Shown: piece by piece, positions 45,133 to 54,521 of the stretch
How the letters are laid out: every line of letters begins with the position of its first letter
Position numbering within the stretch: position 1 is the stretch's first letter
NCBI GenBank assembly: GCA_965221075.1
Contig: OZ244865.1
Location: 310,001-374,000 of the forward strand
DNA length: 64,000 nt
Reading direction: 5' to 3'
Source: UBA2970 sp965221075
Lineage (GTDB): Bacteria; Verrucomicrobiota; Verrucomicrobiia; Limisphaerales; AAA164-E04
Notes under the pieces: generated by a model
What the model saw: the letters and a program-made list of their open reading frames with translations, nothing else
Database searches by the model: none
Told to the model about the DNA's origin: nothing
Made by a program: the position numbers and the translations under genes

Positions 45133-47000
45133 CGGGGGGTGTTCTCAAGTTCCTCCCACCTGGAGTAGAGCTGCTCCACCCGGGATCGCGCCTGCTCGAG
45201 TTCCCGGTTCAGCTCGGCGCTGCGCGTCCCGTGCTTCCGGTGGAAGTCGGGCGAGGTGAAGATCCCTTCCAGCCGGGCCACTTCGGCCTCCTCCTCCAGG
45301 ATCCGCTCCTCCATCCGCTCCAGCTCCCGCGCCTCCTTCCAGGTCAGCCTGCGGCGCCTGGAAGGGGATGGAGCCGCTGGGGTCCTGGCGCCGGACGGGG
45401 AGGCGGCCGCCGCGGGGCGCTTGTTTCCCTCCCGGTAGTATTCGTAGTCGCCGGGGCTGTAGCTCAGCAAGGGCGTGTCCTGGAAGCCGAGGATCCCGGT
45501 GCACACCCGGTTGAGGAAGTAGCGGTCGTGGCTCACCACGACCGCCACCCCGGGGAACCGCACCAGCGCCTCCTCCAGCACTCTCAGGGTGGGCAGATCC
45601 AGATCGTTGGTTGGCTCGTCCAGGATCAGGAAATTGCCTCCCTGCTTGAGGATGATGGCCAGCAGCAGCCGGCTGCGCTCCCCCCCGGAGAGCTTCTTGA
45701 TCCGGGTGTCGATGCGCTGGTCGGTGAAGAGGAACCGCTTGAGGTAGCCGCGCAGGCTGATCAGGTCCTTGCCGAAGCGGACGGTTTCGGCCCCGTCGCC
45801 GACGGCCTCCAGCACCTGCTGATCGGGATCGAGCTGCACCCGGTTCTGGTCCACGTAGTTGAAGCGAACCGACATTCCCCTCTTGACCGTTCCGGTCTGG
45901 GGAGGCAGCTCCCCCATGAGCACCCGGAGCAGGGTGGTCTTTCCGGCGCCGTTGCGGCCCACCACTCCCAGGCGCATGCCGGGCTGGAAGCTGAAGTCCA
46001 GCTTCGAGAACAGGGTCCGTCCTCCGAGGGAGCAGCCGACGTTGACCAGATCCAGGACGCGGTTGCCTAGGGGAGGGGGGGTGGGGATCACCAGCTGCAC
46101 CTCCCCTTCGGCCTCGTGGCCCTTGCGAGAGGCCACCTCGGCGTAGCGGTCCAGCCGGCTCTTGGACTTGGTGGTGCGGGCCTTGGGGCCCCGCCGCACC
46201 CATTCCAGCTCCCGCCTGAGAAACATCTGCCGCCGCTTCTCGGCGGTGGCCTCCGAGAGCTGCCGCTGCGCGCTCGCCTCCAGGTAGTCGGTGTAGTTGC
46301 CCTTGTAGGGATGGAAGGTAGCGGAGGCCAGCTCCACTATCCGGCCGGCCACCCGGTCCAGGAAGTGGCGGTCGTGGGTGACCAGGAGCAGCGCTCCCTG
46401 GAAGCCGGAGAGGAAGCTCTCCATCCACTCGATCGACTCGTTGTCCAGGTGGTTTGTCGGTTCGTCCAGGACCAGCAGTTCGGGACGGGCCACCAGAGCC
46501 CGGCACAGGGCCACCCGGCGGCGCTCCCCTCCCGAGAGGCTCTCCACCCTCCTTGAGGGATCGGGGGCCCTGAGGTGGTGGCCAATGGCCTCGATGCGCT
46601 GGTCGAGCTGCCAGCCGTCCAGGAGCTGGATCCGCCGCTCGAGCTCCTCGTGGCGGGGGGAGCGGGCGGGAAGGCTCTCGAACTCGCGTATCAGCTCCAG
46701 AACGTCGCGGGCCCCCTGGAGGATGCTCTCCCTCACGGTGAGGGAGGGCTCGATCGGGAATTCCTGCGGCAGGTAGCCCATGCGCAGCCCCTTGCGGCGG
46801 ACGACCTCGCCGCTCCCGGGCTTCTCCTCGCCCACCAGGATCCTGAGGAAGGTGCTCTTGCCGCAGCCGTTGCGTCCCACCAGCCCCACCCGGTCCCTTT
46901 CGCAGAGGGTCAGCGAGGCGTCCCTGAGCACCTCCTGGGTGTCGTAGGACTGGCACAGCTCCCGGGCGGAGATCAGGGTGGCGGACTGGGCTTCGGGCAT
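45129..47000 (-). CDS. ABC-F family ATPase (Uup-type)
   Basis: A 623-residue soluble protein with two ABC domains. The first has VGLVGRNGCGKSTFL, signature ESLSGGERRRVAL and LVLDEPTNHLDNESI; the second has LGVVGRNGAGKTTLL, KKLSGGERSRLLLA and LILDEPTNDLDLPTLRVLEE. The linker (QRQLSEATAEKRRQMFLRRELEWVRRGPKA) is the ABC-F interdomain helix. The C-terminus is charged and coiled (ARELERMEERILEEEAEVARLE), the Uup-type extension. ABC-F proteins act on the ribosome or in DNA maintenance and are not membrane transporters. The start is ATG 46998-47000. Confidence 0.92.
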   Translation of the reverse strand: MPEAQSATLISARELCQSYDTQEVLRDASLTLCERDRVGLVGRNGCGKSTFLRILVGEEKPGSGEVVRRKGLRMGYLPQEFPIEPSLTVRESILQGARDVLELIREFESLPARSPRHEELERRIQLLDGWQLDQRIEAIGHHLRAPDPSRRVESLSGGERRRVALCRALVARPELLVLDEPTNHLDNESIEWMESFLSGFQGALLLVTHDRHFLDRVAGRIVELASATFHPYKGNYTDYLEASAQRQLSEATAEKRRQMFLRRELEWVRRGPKARTTKSKSRLDRYAEVASRKGHEAEGEVQLVIPTPPPLGNRVLDLVNVGCSLGGRTLFSKLDFSFQPGMRLGVVGRNGAGKTTLLRVLMGELPPQTGTVKRGMSVRFNYVDQNRVQLDPDQQVLEAVGDGAETVRFGKDLISLRGYLKRFLFTDQRIDTRIKKLSGGERSRLLLAIILKQGGNFLILDEPTNDLDLPTLRVLEEALVRFPGVAVVVSHDRYFLNRVCTGILGFQDTPLLSYSPGDYEYYREGNKRPAAAASPSGARTPAAPSPSRRRRLTWKEARELERMEERILEEEAEVARLEGIFTSPDFHRKHGTRSAELNRELEQARSRVEQLYSRWEELENTPR

Positions 47001-47119
47001 GGAGTCTCTCGTCTCTGGACAGGCGGTGTTCCCTAGGAAATGCGGGGGCGCGCCGCAATGCCAAACCGCCGGGGAATGTGCTTGCCCGCCCCGAGAGGAT
47101 CGGAAACGCTCTGCCTTCC

Positions 47120-48223
47120 ATGAGCCGGAGCAAGTGCCGCTGGGGATTCCTGGGAGCCTCCTGGATCGGGATGAAGAACTGGCAGTCGGTGGCTCTCTCG
47201 GGAAACGGGGTGGTCCGGGCCGTGGCCAGCAGGTCCCGCCAAAAGGCACAGGATTGGATCGACTCCTGCTCGGCGCACGTGCCCTTCGCCGAGAGGCCCG
47301 AGGCGGTCGAGGGCTACCAGGAGCTCCTGGATCGCGAGGACATCGACGCGGTCTACATCCCGCTGCCCACCGGCGTGCGGGCGCAGTGGGCCGTCGCCGC
47401 GGCCAGAGCGGGAAAGCACGTCCTCTGCGAGAAGCCCTGCGGCGCAACCACCGGCGAGCTGGAGGAGATGCTGGAGGCCTGCCGGGAGGCCGGGGTCCAG
47501 TTCATGGACGGCGTGATGTTCATGCACAGCGGACGCCTGGAGGACCTTCGCCGGGCCATCGGCCCCCAGGGGGGGCTGGGGGAGCTGCGGCGCATCGTCT
47601 CCCAGTTCAGCTTCTGCGCCCCCGAGGAGTTCCTCTCCGGAAACATCCGGATGCACAGCGACCTGGAGCCCCTGGGATGCCTCGGGGATCTGGGCTGGTA
47701 CAACATCCGGCTCAGCCTCTGGGCGGTCGGCTACGAGATGCCGCAGCGGGTGACCGGCATCCGGATCCGGGGCTCGGGCCGTCCCGACAGCCCCCGGAGC
47801 GTGCCCACCGAGTTCTCGGGGGAGATGTTCTTCGCCCGGGACGTGACCGCCAGCTTCTACTGCTCCTTCCACACCGCCAACCAGCAGTGGGCCAACCTCT
47901 GCGGCACCGAAGGCAACATCCACCTGGACGACTTCGTCGTGCCCTGCTTCGGCAGCGAGGTGGGCTTCACCCTCTCGCGCATGGCCCATGAGCAGCACGT
48001 GTGCGACTTCAACATGGAGCGGCGGGAGGATCGCATCGTCCGCCGGGAGCACGGCAACTCCCATCCCTCCTCGCAGGAGACCTCCCTGTTCCGGAACTTC
48101 GGCGACCTGGTCCTGAAGGGGAGCCCCGACGCCCACTGGAGCGACATCGCCCTCAAGACCCAGCGGGTGATGATGGCCTGCCTGCGCTCCAGCCGGCAGG
48201 ACGGCGCCCCGGTCGAGCCGTAG
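47120..48223 (+). CDS. Gfo/Idh/MocA-family oxidoreductase
   Basis: A 367-residue NAD(P)-dependent sugar-type dehydrogenase. The N-terminal Rossmann region has CRWGFLGASWIG (GxxG-like nucleotide loop), then DAVYIPLPTGVRAQWAVAAARAGKHVLCEKP, the family EKP motif with catalytic lysine. The C-terminal domain includes LGDLGWYNI, a family-type DxGxYxx segment, and HTANQQWANLCGTEGNIHLDDF. There is no export signal. It may act on a cyclic polyol or sugar from polysaccharide breakdown; the nearby sulfatase is 150 bases downstream. Confidence 0.9.
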   Translation: MSRSKCRWGFLGASWIGMKNWQSVALSGNGVVRAVASRSRQKAQDWIDSCSAHVPFAERPEAVEGYQELLDREDIDAVYIPLPTGVRAQWAVAAARAGKHVLCEKPCGATTGELEEMLEACREAGVQFMDGVMFMHSGRLEDLRRAIGPQGGLGELRRIVSQFSFCAPEEFLSGNIRMHSDLEPLGCLGDLGWYNIRLSLWAVGYEMPQRVTGIRIRGSGRPDSPRSVPTEFSGEMFFARDVTASFYCSFHTANQQWANLCGTEGNIHLDDFVVPCFGSEVGFTLSRMAHEQHVCDFNMERREDRIVRREHGNSHPSSQETSLFRNFGDLVLKGSPDAHWSDIALKTQRVMMACLRSSRQDGAPVEP

Positions 48224-48330
48224 GGGCCGCCGGGCGCCGTCCCGGCCCACTGCGGGCGGAGAGGGCGTTTCTGGAGCCTGCCCATGCTTCCTGCCGTGCG
48301 TTTTCCCTCGCCGCCTCCGGGGCTCTCCGC

Positions 48331-48374
48331 TCCGGCAATCGACAGGGCATGGGGCGCGGAGTAGGATTGCCGGA
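48331..48374 (+). repeat. Inverted repeat touching the sulfatase start codon
   Basis: TCCGGCAATC (48331-48340) and GATTGCCGGA (48365-48374) are perfect 10-bp arms around a 24-base loop. The second arm ends at the base before the ATG at 48375, so the structure could hide the ribosome site. The core CGGCAATC/GATTGCCG recurs in the inverted repeat at 55027-55066. Confidence 0.55.
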
Positions 48375-49709
48375 ATGAGAGTCCTGCTCACCGGAGCGCT
48401 GCTGGCCTGCGCGTACCTCGCTGCCCAGCCTCCCAACGTGGTGCTGATCATCTCCGACGACCAGGCCTGGAGCGACTACGGGTTCATGGGGCACGAGCAC
48501 ATCAGGACCCCCCACCTGGACCGGCTGGCCCGGCAGAGCGTGCTCTTCCGCCGGGGATACGTGCCCACGGCCCTCTGCCGTCCCTCGCTGATGTCGCTGG
48601 CCACCGGGCTCTATGCCCACCGTCACGGAATCACCGGCAACGATCCTTCGCCTGCGGGCGTCCCCGACGAGCAGTATCCCCTGCTCCGTGCCGCCCTCGT
48701 CGATCGCATCGGCCAGTTCCGCAGCCTGCCCCAGCGGCTTGGGGAGGCGGGCTACCTGAGCCATCAGAGCGGCAAGTGGTGGGAGGGCAGCTACTCCCGC
48801 GGCGGCTTCACCCACGGGATGACCCGGGGCTTCCCCGAGCGGGGAGGCAGGCACGGGGACGACGGGCTGGCGATCGGCAGGGAGGGGATGGAGCCGATCG
48901 AGGATTTCGTGGCCATGGCCCGCAGCCAGGATCGCCCCTTCTTCCTGTGGTACGCCCCCTTCCTGCCCCACACCCCCCACAACCCCCCCGAGCGCCTCCT
49001 GGCCCGCTACCGGGACAAGGTGGATTCGATCCATGTGGCCCGCTACTACGCCATGTGCCAGTGGTTCGACGAGACCTGCGGCCGGCTGCTCGGCATCCTC
49101 GACGAGCACGGGATAAGGGAGGAGACCCTGGTGGTGTACGTGACCGACAACGGGTGGATCCAGAATCCGGATCGGCGCGGCTACGGGCCCCGTTCCAAGC
49201 AGACCGCCCACGAGGGGGGGATCCGCACTCCGGTGATGCTCAGCTGGCCCGGGGTACTGGAGCCCGCCGACAGGCCCGAGACGGTGACCAGCCTGGACCT
49301 CTTCCCCACCATTCTGGCGGCAGCGGGGGCGGAGGTTCCCGAGGGCCTTCCGGGGCTCGACCTCCTGCCCCAGCTGAAGACCCGGGAGCCCATAGCCCGG
49401 GAGCGCATCTTCGGAGAGGGCTTCGCCCACGACATCGCCGACCTGGATCAGCCCGAGGCCTCGCTGCTCTACCGCTGGGTGATCCAGGGGCGGTGGAAGC
49501 TGATCCTCACCTACGACGGCAAGGCCAACCGCTACCAGGCCACCCACCCCCGGAGCGACCCCCGTCCCCAGCTCTACGATCTGGAGGCCGATCCCCACGA
49601 GCGGACCAACCTGGCGGCGGAGCATCCCCTCCGGGTGGAGCAGCTGGCCGGGGCCATCGGCCGATGGTATCCGGTGAGGCAGCGCCAGGTGCAGGCGGTC
49701 TGGCCATGA
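48375..49709 (+). CDS. Secreted sulfatase with CRPSL active-site motif
   Basis: A 444-residue sulfatase with a signal peptide (VLLTGALLACAYLAA). The core has PPNVVLIISDDQAWSDYG with metal aspartates, TALCRPSLMSLATG with the modified cysteine at residue 68, HQSGKWW, FLPHTPHN and YVTDNGWIQN. The motif reads C-R-P-S-L and so lacks the arginine of C-x-P-x-R; this variant occurs in some known sulfatase branches. It is shorter than the other two sulfatases and has no added domain. The stop overlaps a malonyl-CoA transacylase gene (ATGA), an odd pairing. Confidence 0.88.
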   Translation: MRVLLTGALLACAYLAAQPPNVVLIISDDQAWSDYGFMGHEHIRTPHLDRLARQSVLFRRGYVPTALCRPSLMSLATGLYAHRHGITGNDPSPAGVPDEQYPLLRAALVDRIGQFRSLPQRLGEAGYLSHQSGKWWEGSYSRGGFTHGMTRGFPERGGRHGDDGLAIGREGMEPIEDFVAMARSQDRPFFLWYAPFLPHTPHNPPERLLARYRDKVDSIHVARYYAMCQWFDETCGRLLGILDEHGIREETLVVYVTDNGWIQNPDRRGYGPRSKQTAHEGGIRTPVMLSWPGVLEPADRPETVTSLDLFPTILAAAGAEVPEGLPGLDLLPQLKTREPIARERIFGEGFAHDIADLDQPEASLLYRWVIQGRWKLILTYDGKANRYQATHPRSDPRPQLYDLEADPHERTNLAAEHPLRVEQLAGAIGRWYPVRQRQVQAVWP

Positions 49710-50569
49710 GCCTGATCTGCGTCTTTCCGGGCCAGGGCGCCCAGAAGAAGGGAATGGGAGAGGAGCTCTTCGAGCGCTTTCCCGAGCAGCTCGCCATCGC
49801 CGGCGAGGTCATGGAGCGGTCCCTTCTGGATGTCTGCCGCGACCGGCCCGAGGGGATCCTCTCCGACACCCGCTACACCCAGCCGGCCCTCTTCGCAGTC
49901 TGCGCCATGGCCTGGATGGCCCGGGAGGAGGACGGAGGAAAGCCTCCGGACTTCCTGGCCGGCCACTCCCTCGGCGAGTACTCCGCCCTCCATGCCGCCG
50001 GATGCTTCGGCTTCCGGGACGGAATGGAGCTGACCCGGAAGCGGGGGGAGATCATGGGCCAGGAGCAGGGAGGCGGGATGGCCGCGGTGCTGGGGATCCC
50101 CCCCGGGAAGATCCGCCAGTGCCTGGACCAGGAGGGCTTCGGCCAGATAGACCTCGCCAACCAGAACAGTCCGCTGCAGACAGTCGTCTCCGGGGATCGC
50201 CGCCAGCTCAAGGAGTGCGCGCCGGCGCTCAAGCGGGCCGGAGCCCGGGTGATCCCGCTGAGGGTGAGCGGCGCGTTCCATTCCCGCAGGATGAGCGGCG
50301 CCCGCAAGCGCTTCTCCCAGTGGCTCTCCGGATTCCGGTTCCGGCCCCCCCGCTGCCCGGTGATCGCCAACGCCACCGCGCTGCCCTACCCGGAGGAGGG
50401 GATCCGTGACATTCTGGCACGCCAGATCGACAGCCCGGTGCTCTGGACCGGCACCATCGGGCTCCTTCTGCAGGAAAGGGATCCCGTTTTCGAGGAAATC
50501 GGCCCTGGAAGAACCCTCACCCGCCTGATCGACCAGATCCGCCAAACGGGTCTTTCTGGCACGGACTGA
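49706..50569 (+). CDS. fabD: Malonyl-CoA:ACP transacylase (FabD-type)
   Basis: A 287-residue acyltransferase that loads malonate onto acyl carrier protein. Motifs: FPGQGAQKKGMGEELF at the N-terminus, YTQPALFAVCAMA, catalytic GHSLGEYSALHA (Ser88), GGGMAAVLG, NQNSPLQTVVSG, SGAFHSRRM with the catalytic histidine and FEEIGPGRTLTRLI near the end. The last two are also seen in polyketide synthase AT domains, so a role in a polyketide or specialised lipid pathway is possible. No other fab gene is adjacent. It is translationally coupled to the sulfatase upstream, probably only for expression. Confidence 0.9.
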   Translation: MSLICVFPGQGAQKKGMGEELFERFPEQLAIAGEVMERSLLDVCRDRPEGILSDTRYTQPALFAVCAMAWMAREEDGGKPPDFLAGHSLGEYSALHAAGCFGFRDGMELTRKRGEIMGQEQGGGMAAVLGIPPGKIRQCLDQEGFGQIDLANQNSPLQTVVSGDRRQLKECAPALKRAGARVIPLRVSGAFHSRRMSGARKRFSQWLSGFRFRPPRCPVIANATALPYPEEGIRDILARQIDSPVLWTGTIGLLLQERDPVFEEIGPGRTLTRLIDQIRQTGLSGTD

Positions 50570-50706
50570 ACGGATCGAAATCCTTCCTTGCCAGGAGGGA
50601 GCGGGGCCGGTACCTATTGCCCGCGACCGATACAGGGGAGACTCCTTGGGCATGAGTGCGCTGCCGGGGCGCCCCATTGCCGACACGCCGAGGCAGCCGC
50701 TTGTCC

Positions 50707-53193
50707 ATGAAGACGGAGATCTCCGATTTTTGCAAAGAGTACGCCCGGTCGCTGATCCCCGCCGGTGAGGCGATCGATGTCGTCGTCCGCGCAATCCGCA
50801 GCGAGGCCGAGGGGGGAATCCTCCAGGACGCCCTGGCTGGCTTCGACGACATCAAGCACCGCCTCAGGACCCTGATCGACAAGGTGGAGGGGCAGCAGGC
50901 CTACCTCCTCATCTTCGGCCCGCTCAAGAGCGGCAAGTCGACGCTGATGAACGCCATCAGCGCGACCTACGTCAGCGAGGTGACCTCGCTGCCCGCCTAT
51001 CCCTGCCTGGTCTACGTCCGCCACGGGGACAAGGAGTCGATCAAGCTGACCCGCTACAACGGAAGGGAGACGGTCACCGAGAGCAGCCAGGTGATGGAGG
51101 TCCTGATCCGGGACTCCCATTCCAGCCTGGCCGACCGGATCCGCAAGGCGGAGCAGGACAGCCGGGACTTCGATCCCCACCAGGACTATCCCGAGGCCAT
51201 CCGCCGCGTCGACTTCGAGTTCAAGGCGGACAATCTGGCCGAGTCGGGGACGGTGCTGGTGGACACGCCTGGCCTCTACAGCAGGATGAAGTTCGGCTAC
51301 GACCTGATGACCAAGGAGTTCCGCAACAGCGCCTCCTGCGCGGTCTTCGTGGTCAAGCCCGACAACCTGTTCTTCGAGGAGGTCTTCCGCGAGTTCGAGG
51401 AGCTGCTCGGCTTCTTCAGCCGGGTCTTCCTGGTGGTCAACTACGATTCCTCCAAGCGCGACCTCGCCTCCGACGGGAGCCTGGTCCCCAGCGTCGAGAG
51501 CCGGGAGCCGGGCGAGGTGATCAGCAAGTTCCAGACCCTGAGCATGAGCGCGGCCCTCAAGAAGGCCTTCGAGGAGGGGCGGCTGAGGATATATCCCATC
51601 GATCTGCTCAACGCCGCCTCTCGGCGCCTGAAGGGCCTCGAAGCCGCTCCCGCGCCCGGCGCCGGCTCCGGAGAAGAGCCTGGGGCCGCGTCCGATGGCG
51701 CCGCCGCTCCAGCGGCCGAGCGCGAGGAGGCGCCCGGGGAACGGTCCGGGAAGGAAGAGGCAGGAAAGCCGGCCCCCTCCGCCGACTTCCAGCTCTTTCT
51801 CGACGATCTGACGGAGTACCTCAACAGCAGCGACTATCTCTTCGAGCTGATGGTCGACAGCTTCCGCCAGGGCGACGTGCTGCGGCAGGAGATGATCAGG
51901 CTGATCTCCGAGGAGTCCCTCTCCGGCTTCATCAGGCACCGCAACCGCCTGCAGGACGAGTACGAGGAGGCCAAGGCCCAGCATGAAGCGGCCGTCAAGC
52001 TCTCCTCCTTCGAATGGAGCAAGGTCTTCGACGGAGCCCGCCAGGCCATCCGCCAGGATCTGGACCGGTTCTCCCAGAAGGCCCGCCAGGAGATGGAGCA
52101 GGAGATGCTCACCTCGATCAACAACTGGTTCGAGAGCGAGGACTCCCTCGACACGCTGGTCAACCAGACCTGGCGCAAGCGCCTGGACGGCCTGCAGGAG
52201 CGGATCAGGCACCAGGTGGCGTGCACGTTCCGGCAGCATCTGGACAACAGTTCGGGAGGAGCGGGGACCATTCCGGAACTGGTGCTGGCGCTGGACAGGC
52301 TCCGCCTCGATCTGCGCGAGGTCTACGACCAGTCCTCGGACGTGCTGCGCAGGGATCCCGAGATCGGGGACTGCCGGCTGGAGCTCGCCGCCGAAGATCT
52401 CCCCATCACCCGATCCTTCTGGGACAAGCTGCTCCTGCGCAGCCAGGCGAAGATCCGGCGCAAGCTTCTGGGAGATCCCGACGATTGCACCAATCCGGTG
52501 GCTCCCCACAAGAAGCGCAAGCGGCTGATCCCCTCGGGGCGCGAGTCGATGGAGAGCAGGCTCCAGGGCCACCTCGACCGCCTGCTCCCCGGCTCGGTCC
52601 GCCAGGCCTCGGACCAGTTCCTCCAGGAATACGTCCGCAGGTTCGTCTCCAGCATCAACAAGATCCTCAAGGAGAAGGCGGCCTCGGTGGAGAGCCTGCA
52701 GCAGCGCATCTCCAGGGGAATCGAGGCCGGCAAGCGGATCGAGCGGACCTTCCAGCAGCTGCGCTCCTCCATCGGGAGCCTGGCCGGCGACATGGACGGG
52801 CTCAGGCGCAAGTTCCTGATCCCGGCCCGCCGCCTGCGCGGCTTCCAGGAAGTCGGGGCCCGCCAGGGCCCCTTCACCCTCTGGACCCTCCCGTACTCCC
52901 GCGGAGGAGCGCTGCCCGCGGCGCCGCCCCCTCCCGCCCCCGCCGTCGCCCCTCCTGCCGAGGATCCGGGGAACGCCTCCGCCGGCGAGGCTTTCCAGGC
53001 GGCGCCGGTGGACGTTCCGGAAGACTCCGCCGCTCTCGAACCGGAGACGGCCGAGCCGCCTTCCGTTCCGTCCGCCGGCACGGAAGAGTCGGACGCGCCC
53101 GGACAGGATCAGCCGGAGGTCCCGGCTGACGGTTCGCCCGGCTCCGCTCAAGGCAGCCGAACGGAACCGGTCCGGGTCGAAGTCGCCTCGTAG
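50707..53193 (+). CDS. Dynamin-like GTPase with long disordered tail
   Basis: An 828-residue protein of the bacterial dynamin-like group. Residues about 70-320 form the GTPase: G1 IFGPLKSGKSTLMN (Lys77), switch region with SVEVTSLPAYP-type threonine (EVTSLPAYP), G3 VDTPGLYSRM, and a weak G4 (VVNYDSSKRD instead of NKxD). An insert rich in alanine, proline and glutamate (residues about 318-358) interrupts the middle. Then come helical stalk stretches (AVKLSSFEWSKVFDGARQAIRQD, MEQEMLTSINNWFESE). The last 100 residues are low-complexity, proline- and acid-rich. Probably works at the inner membrane; fusion, fission or stress protection are all possible. No second dynamin gene is adjacent. Confidence 0.78.
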   Translation: MKTEISDFCKEYARSLIPAGEAIDVVVRAIRSEAEGGILQDALAGFDDIKHRLRTLIDKVEGQQAYLLIFGPLKSGKSTLMNAISATYVSEVTSLPAYPCLVYVRHGDKESIKLTRYNGRETVTESSQVMEVLIRDSHSSLADRIRKAEQDSRDFDPHQDYPEAIRRVDFEFKADNLAESGTVLVDTPGLYSRMKFGYDLMTKEFRNSASCAVFVVKPDNLFFEEVFREFEELLGFFSRVFLVVNYDSSKRDLASDGSLVPSVESREPGEVISKFQTLSMSAALKKAFEEGRLRIYPIDLLNAASRRLKGLEAAPAPGAGSGEEPGAASDGAAAPAAEREEAPGERSGKEEAGKPAPSADFQLFLDDLTEYLNSSDYLFELMVDSFRQGDVLRQEMIRLISEESLSGFIRHRNRLQDEYEEAKAQHEAAVKLSSFEWSKVFDGARQAIRQDLDRFSQKARQEMEQEMLTSINNWFESEDSLDTLVNQTWRKRLDGLQERIRHQVACTFRQHLDNSSGGAGTIPELVLALDRLRLDLREVYDQSSDVLRRDPEIGDCRLELAAEDLPITRSFWDKLLLRSQAKIRRKLLGDPDDCTNPVAPHKKRKRLIPSGRESMESRLQGHLDRLLPGSVRQASDQFLQEYVRRFVSSINKILKEKAASVESLQQRISRGIEAGKRIERTFQQLRSSIGSLAGDMDGLRRKFLIPARRLRGFQEVGARQGPFTLWTLPYSRGGALPAAPPPPAPAVAPPAEDPGNASAGEAFQAAPVDVPEDSAALEPETAEPPSVPSAGTEESDAPGQDQPEVPADGSPGSAQGSRTEPVRVEVAS

Positions 53194-53775
53194 CTTTCCC
53201 GTGCAGCGGACTGGCCTCGACGATCCGAGGTTCCCGGCGCTGGCGGGAGGCATCGTCCATGGCGAGGAGGCGGGACGGCACGATCGGCTTCGGTTCTGGC
53301 AGCCCTTGCAGAGACGGCGGAGAGGGAGCCCGGCCGCCGCGTGAAGTCCGCTGCCGCTGCGGACGCCATGTCGATCAAGCGGCTGCAGCGTTCCGGCCGG
53401 ATAGGAATCGACGCCCTGGTGGGCGGGAAAAGCCGGCGCTGCAAGCCGAGCATCCCTCGATTCCTGGCCGCCTGGGCTATCGAGATGGCAGGCCGGAGCG
53501 CCGACCGGCGCAGGCCTAATCCGTCGCTAGCACTTCCTCGATCCTCGCCCGGCTCGCAGGCCCAAGGCGCCGGAGGCTCCGGCCCGATGTGTGCAGCCCG
53601 TCATGCCGCGGGGCTGTGGCTGCATCCGATCCGGAAGTCCCTCGTCCAGGGCCGCGCCCCTGGCTCGGCAGCGCGTCGACGACGCCCTTCCACGGCCCGG
53701 AGCGCCAGTCGCCCGGAATCGTTCCGCCGGCTCCTGTCCGGCCTTCGACAGCGGGCCTTTCCGGCCGGTCGACCG
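53194..53775. other. 582-base spacer without supported gene
   Basis: The spacer lies between the dynamin-like gene and the convergent pseudopilin gene. Short frames occur on both strands, none with motifs or good ribosome sites. No strong terminator hairpin was found near either gene end. Confidence 0.45.
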
Positions 53776-54516
53776 TCAGCTCTCGTCGTCCTTGCCGCCG
53801 TAGAAGTGGTGGCCCGTGCTGCCGATGTTGATCTTGGGCCGGCGGATGAACCTGGATCCGTCGGCCCACTCGACATGCCCGTCCAGGTATCCCTCGTTGG
53901 AGCCCTCGGGACTGTCGCCCTGGCGGTTGAAGTGGTTGACTCCCCGGGTGAGGGGATCGGGATCCCCGGGCCGCTTCCAGTCTCCGTTGAGCTTCCGGTT
54001 GATGTCGGTCCATAGCACGGAGTAGTGGGGGTTGTCGGAGCTCTTCAGCGCGAAGATGGTGCTGGTCTCGAAGATGGAGCTGTCGGGATAGTAGCCCAGG
54101 TTGTCGTTGTATCTGGAGTTGCCCACCCAGTAGACGTAGCCGAGCACCGAGAACTGGTTCGCCTCCTGCCAGTTCCAGAAGTCGTCGCGGTTCCAGTTCT
54201 GGTTCGAGGGGCAGTAGAAGGTTTCGCGGGGAACGCTGTAGTTCCTGTGGTAGGTGTCCCGGAAGCGGATGGTGTACCAGTGGGGGTTGTTGTTGCCGTC
54301 GGGCTGGAACCGGCCCTGGTGGTCGTCGGAGTACATCAGGACCGCATAGGTGAGCTGCTTGAGGTTGCTCATGCAGACCGCTCGCTTGGCCCGCTCCTTG
54401 GCCTTGGAGAGGGCGGGCAGGAGCATGCCGGCCAGGATGGCGATGATCGCGATCACCACCAGCAGCTCGATCAGGGTGAAGCCGGCCGCCGGCCTTCCGT
54501 TCCTGGGGATCTCCAT
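53776..54516 (-). CDS. Pseudopilin-like protein (PulG type)
   Basis: A 246-residue prepilin. The N-terminus is NGRPAAG|FTLIELLVVIAI with glycine at the cleavage site, phenylalanine at +1 and glutamate at +5, followed by ILAGMLLPALSKAKERAKRAV and CMSNLKQLTYAVLMYSDDHQGRF. The C-terminal part is rich in tryptophan and tyrosine (NWNRDDFWNWQEANQ) and contains YLDGHVEW, the usual element near the end of this family. It is upstream of, and on the opposite strand to, the secretion-like operon at 55098. The secreted gene at 54522 lies just before it on the same strand. Confidence 0.88.
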   Translation of the reverse strand: MEIPRNGRPAAGFTLIELLVVIAIIAILAGMLLPALSKAKERAKRAVCMSNLKQLTYAVLMYSDDHQGRFQPDGNNNPHWYTIRFRDTYHRNYSVPRETFYCPSNQNWNRDDFWNWQEANQFSVLGYVYWVGNSRYNDNLGYYPDSSIFETSTIFALKSSDNPHYSVLWTDINRKLNGDWKRPGDPDPLTRGVNHFNRQGDSPEGSNEGYLDGHVEWADGSRFIRRPKINIGSTGHHFYGGKDDES

Positions 54517-54521
54517 GGGAT

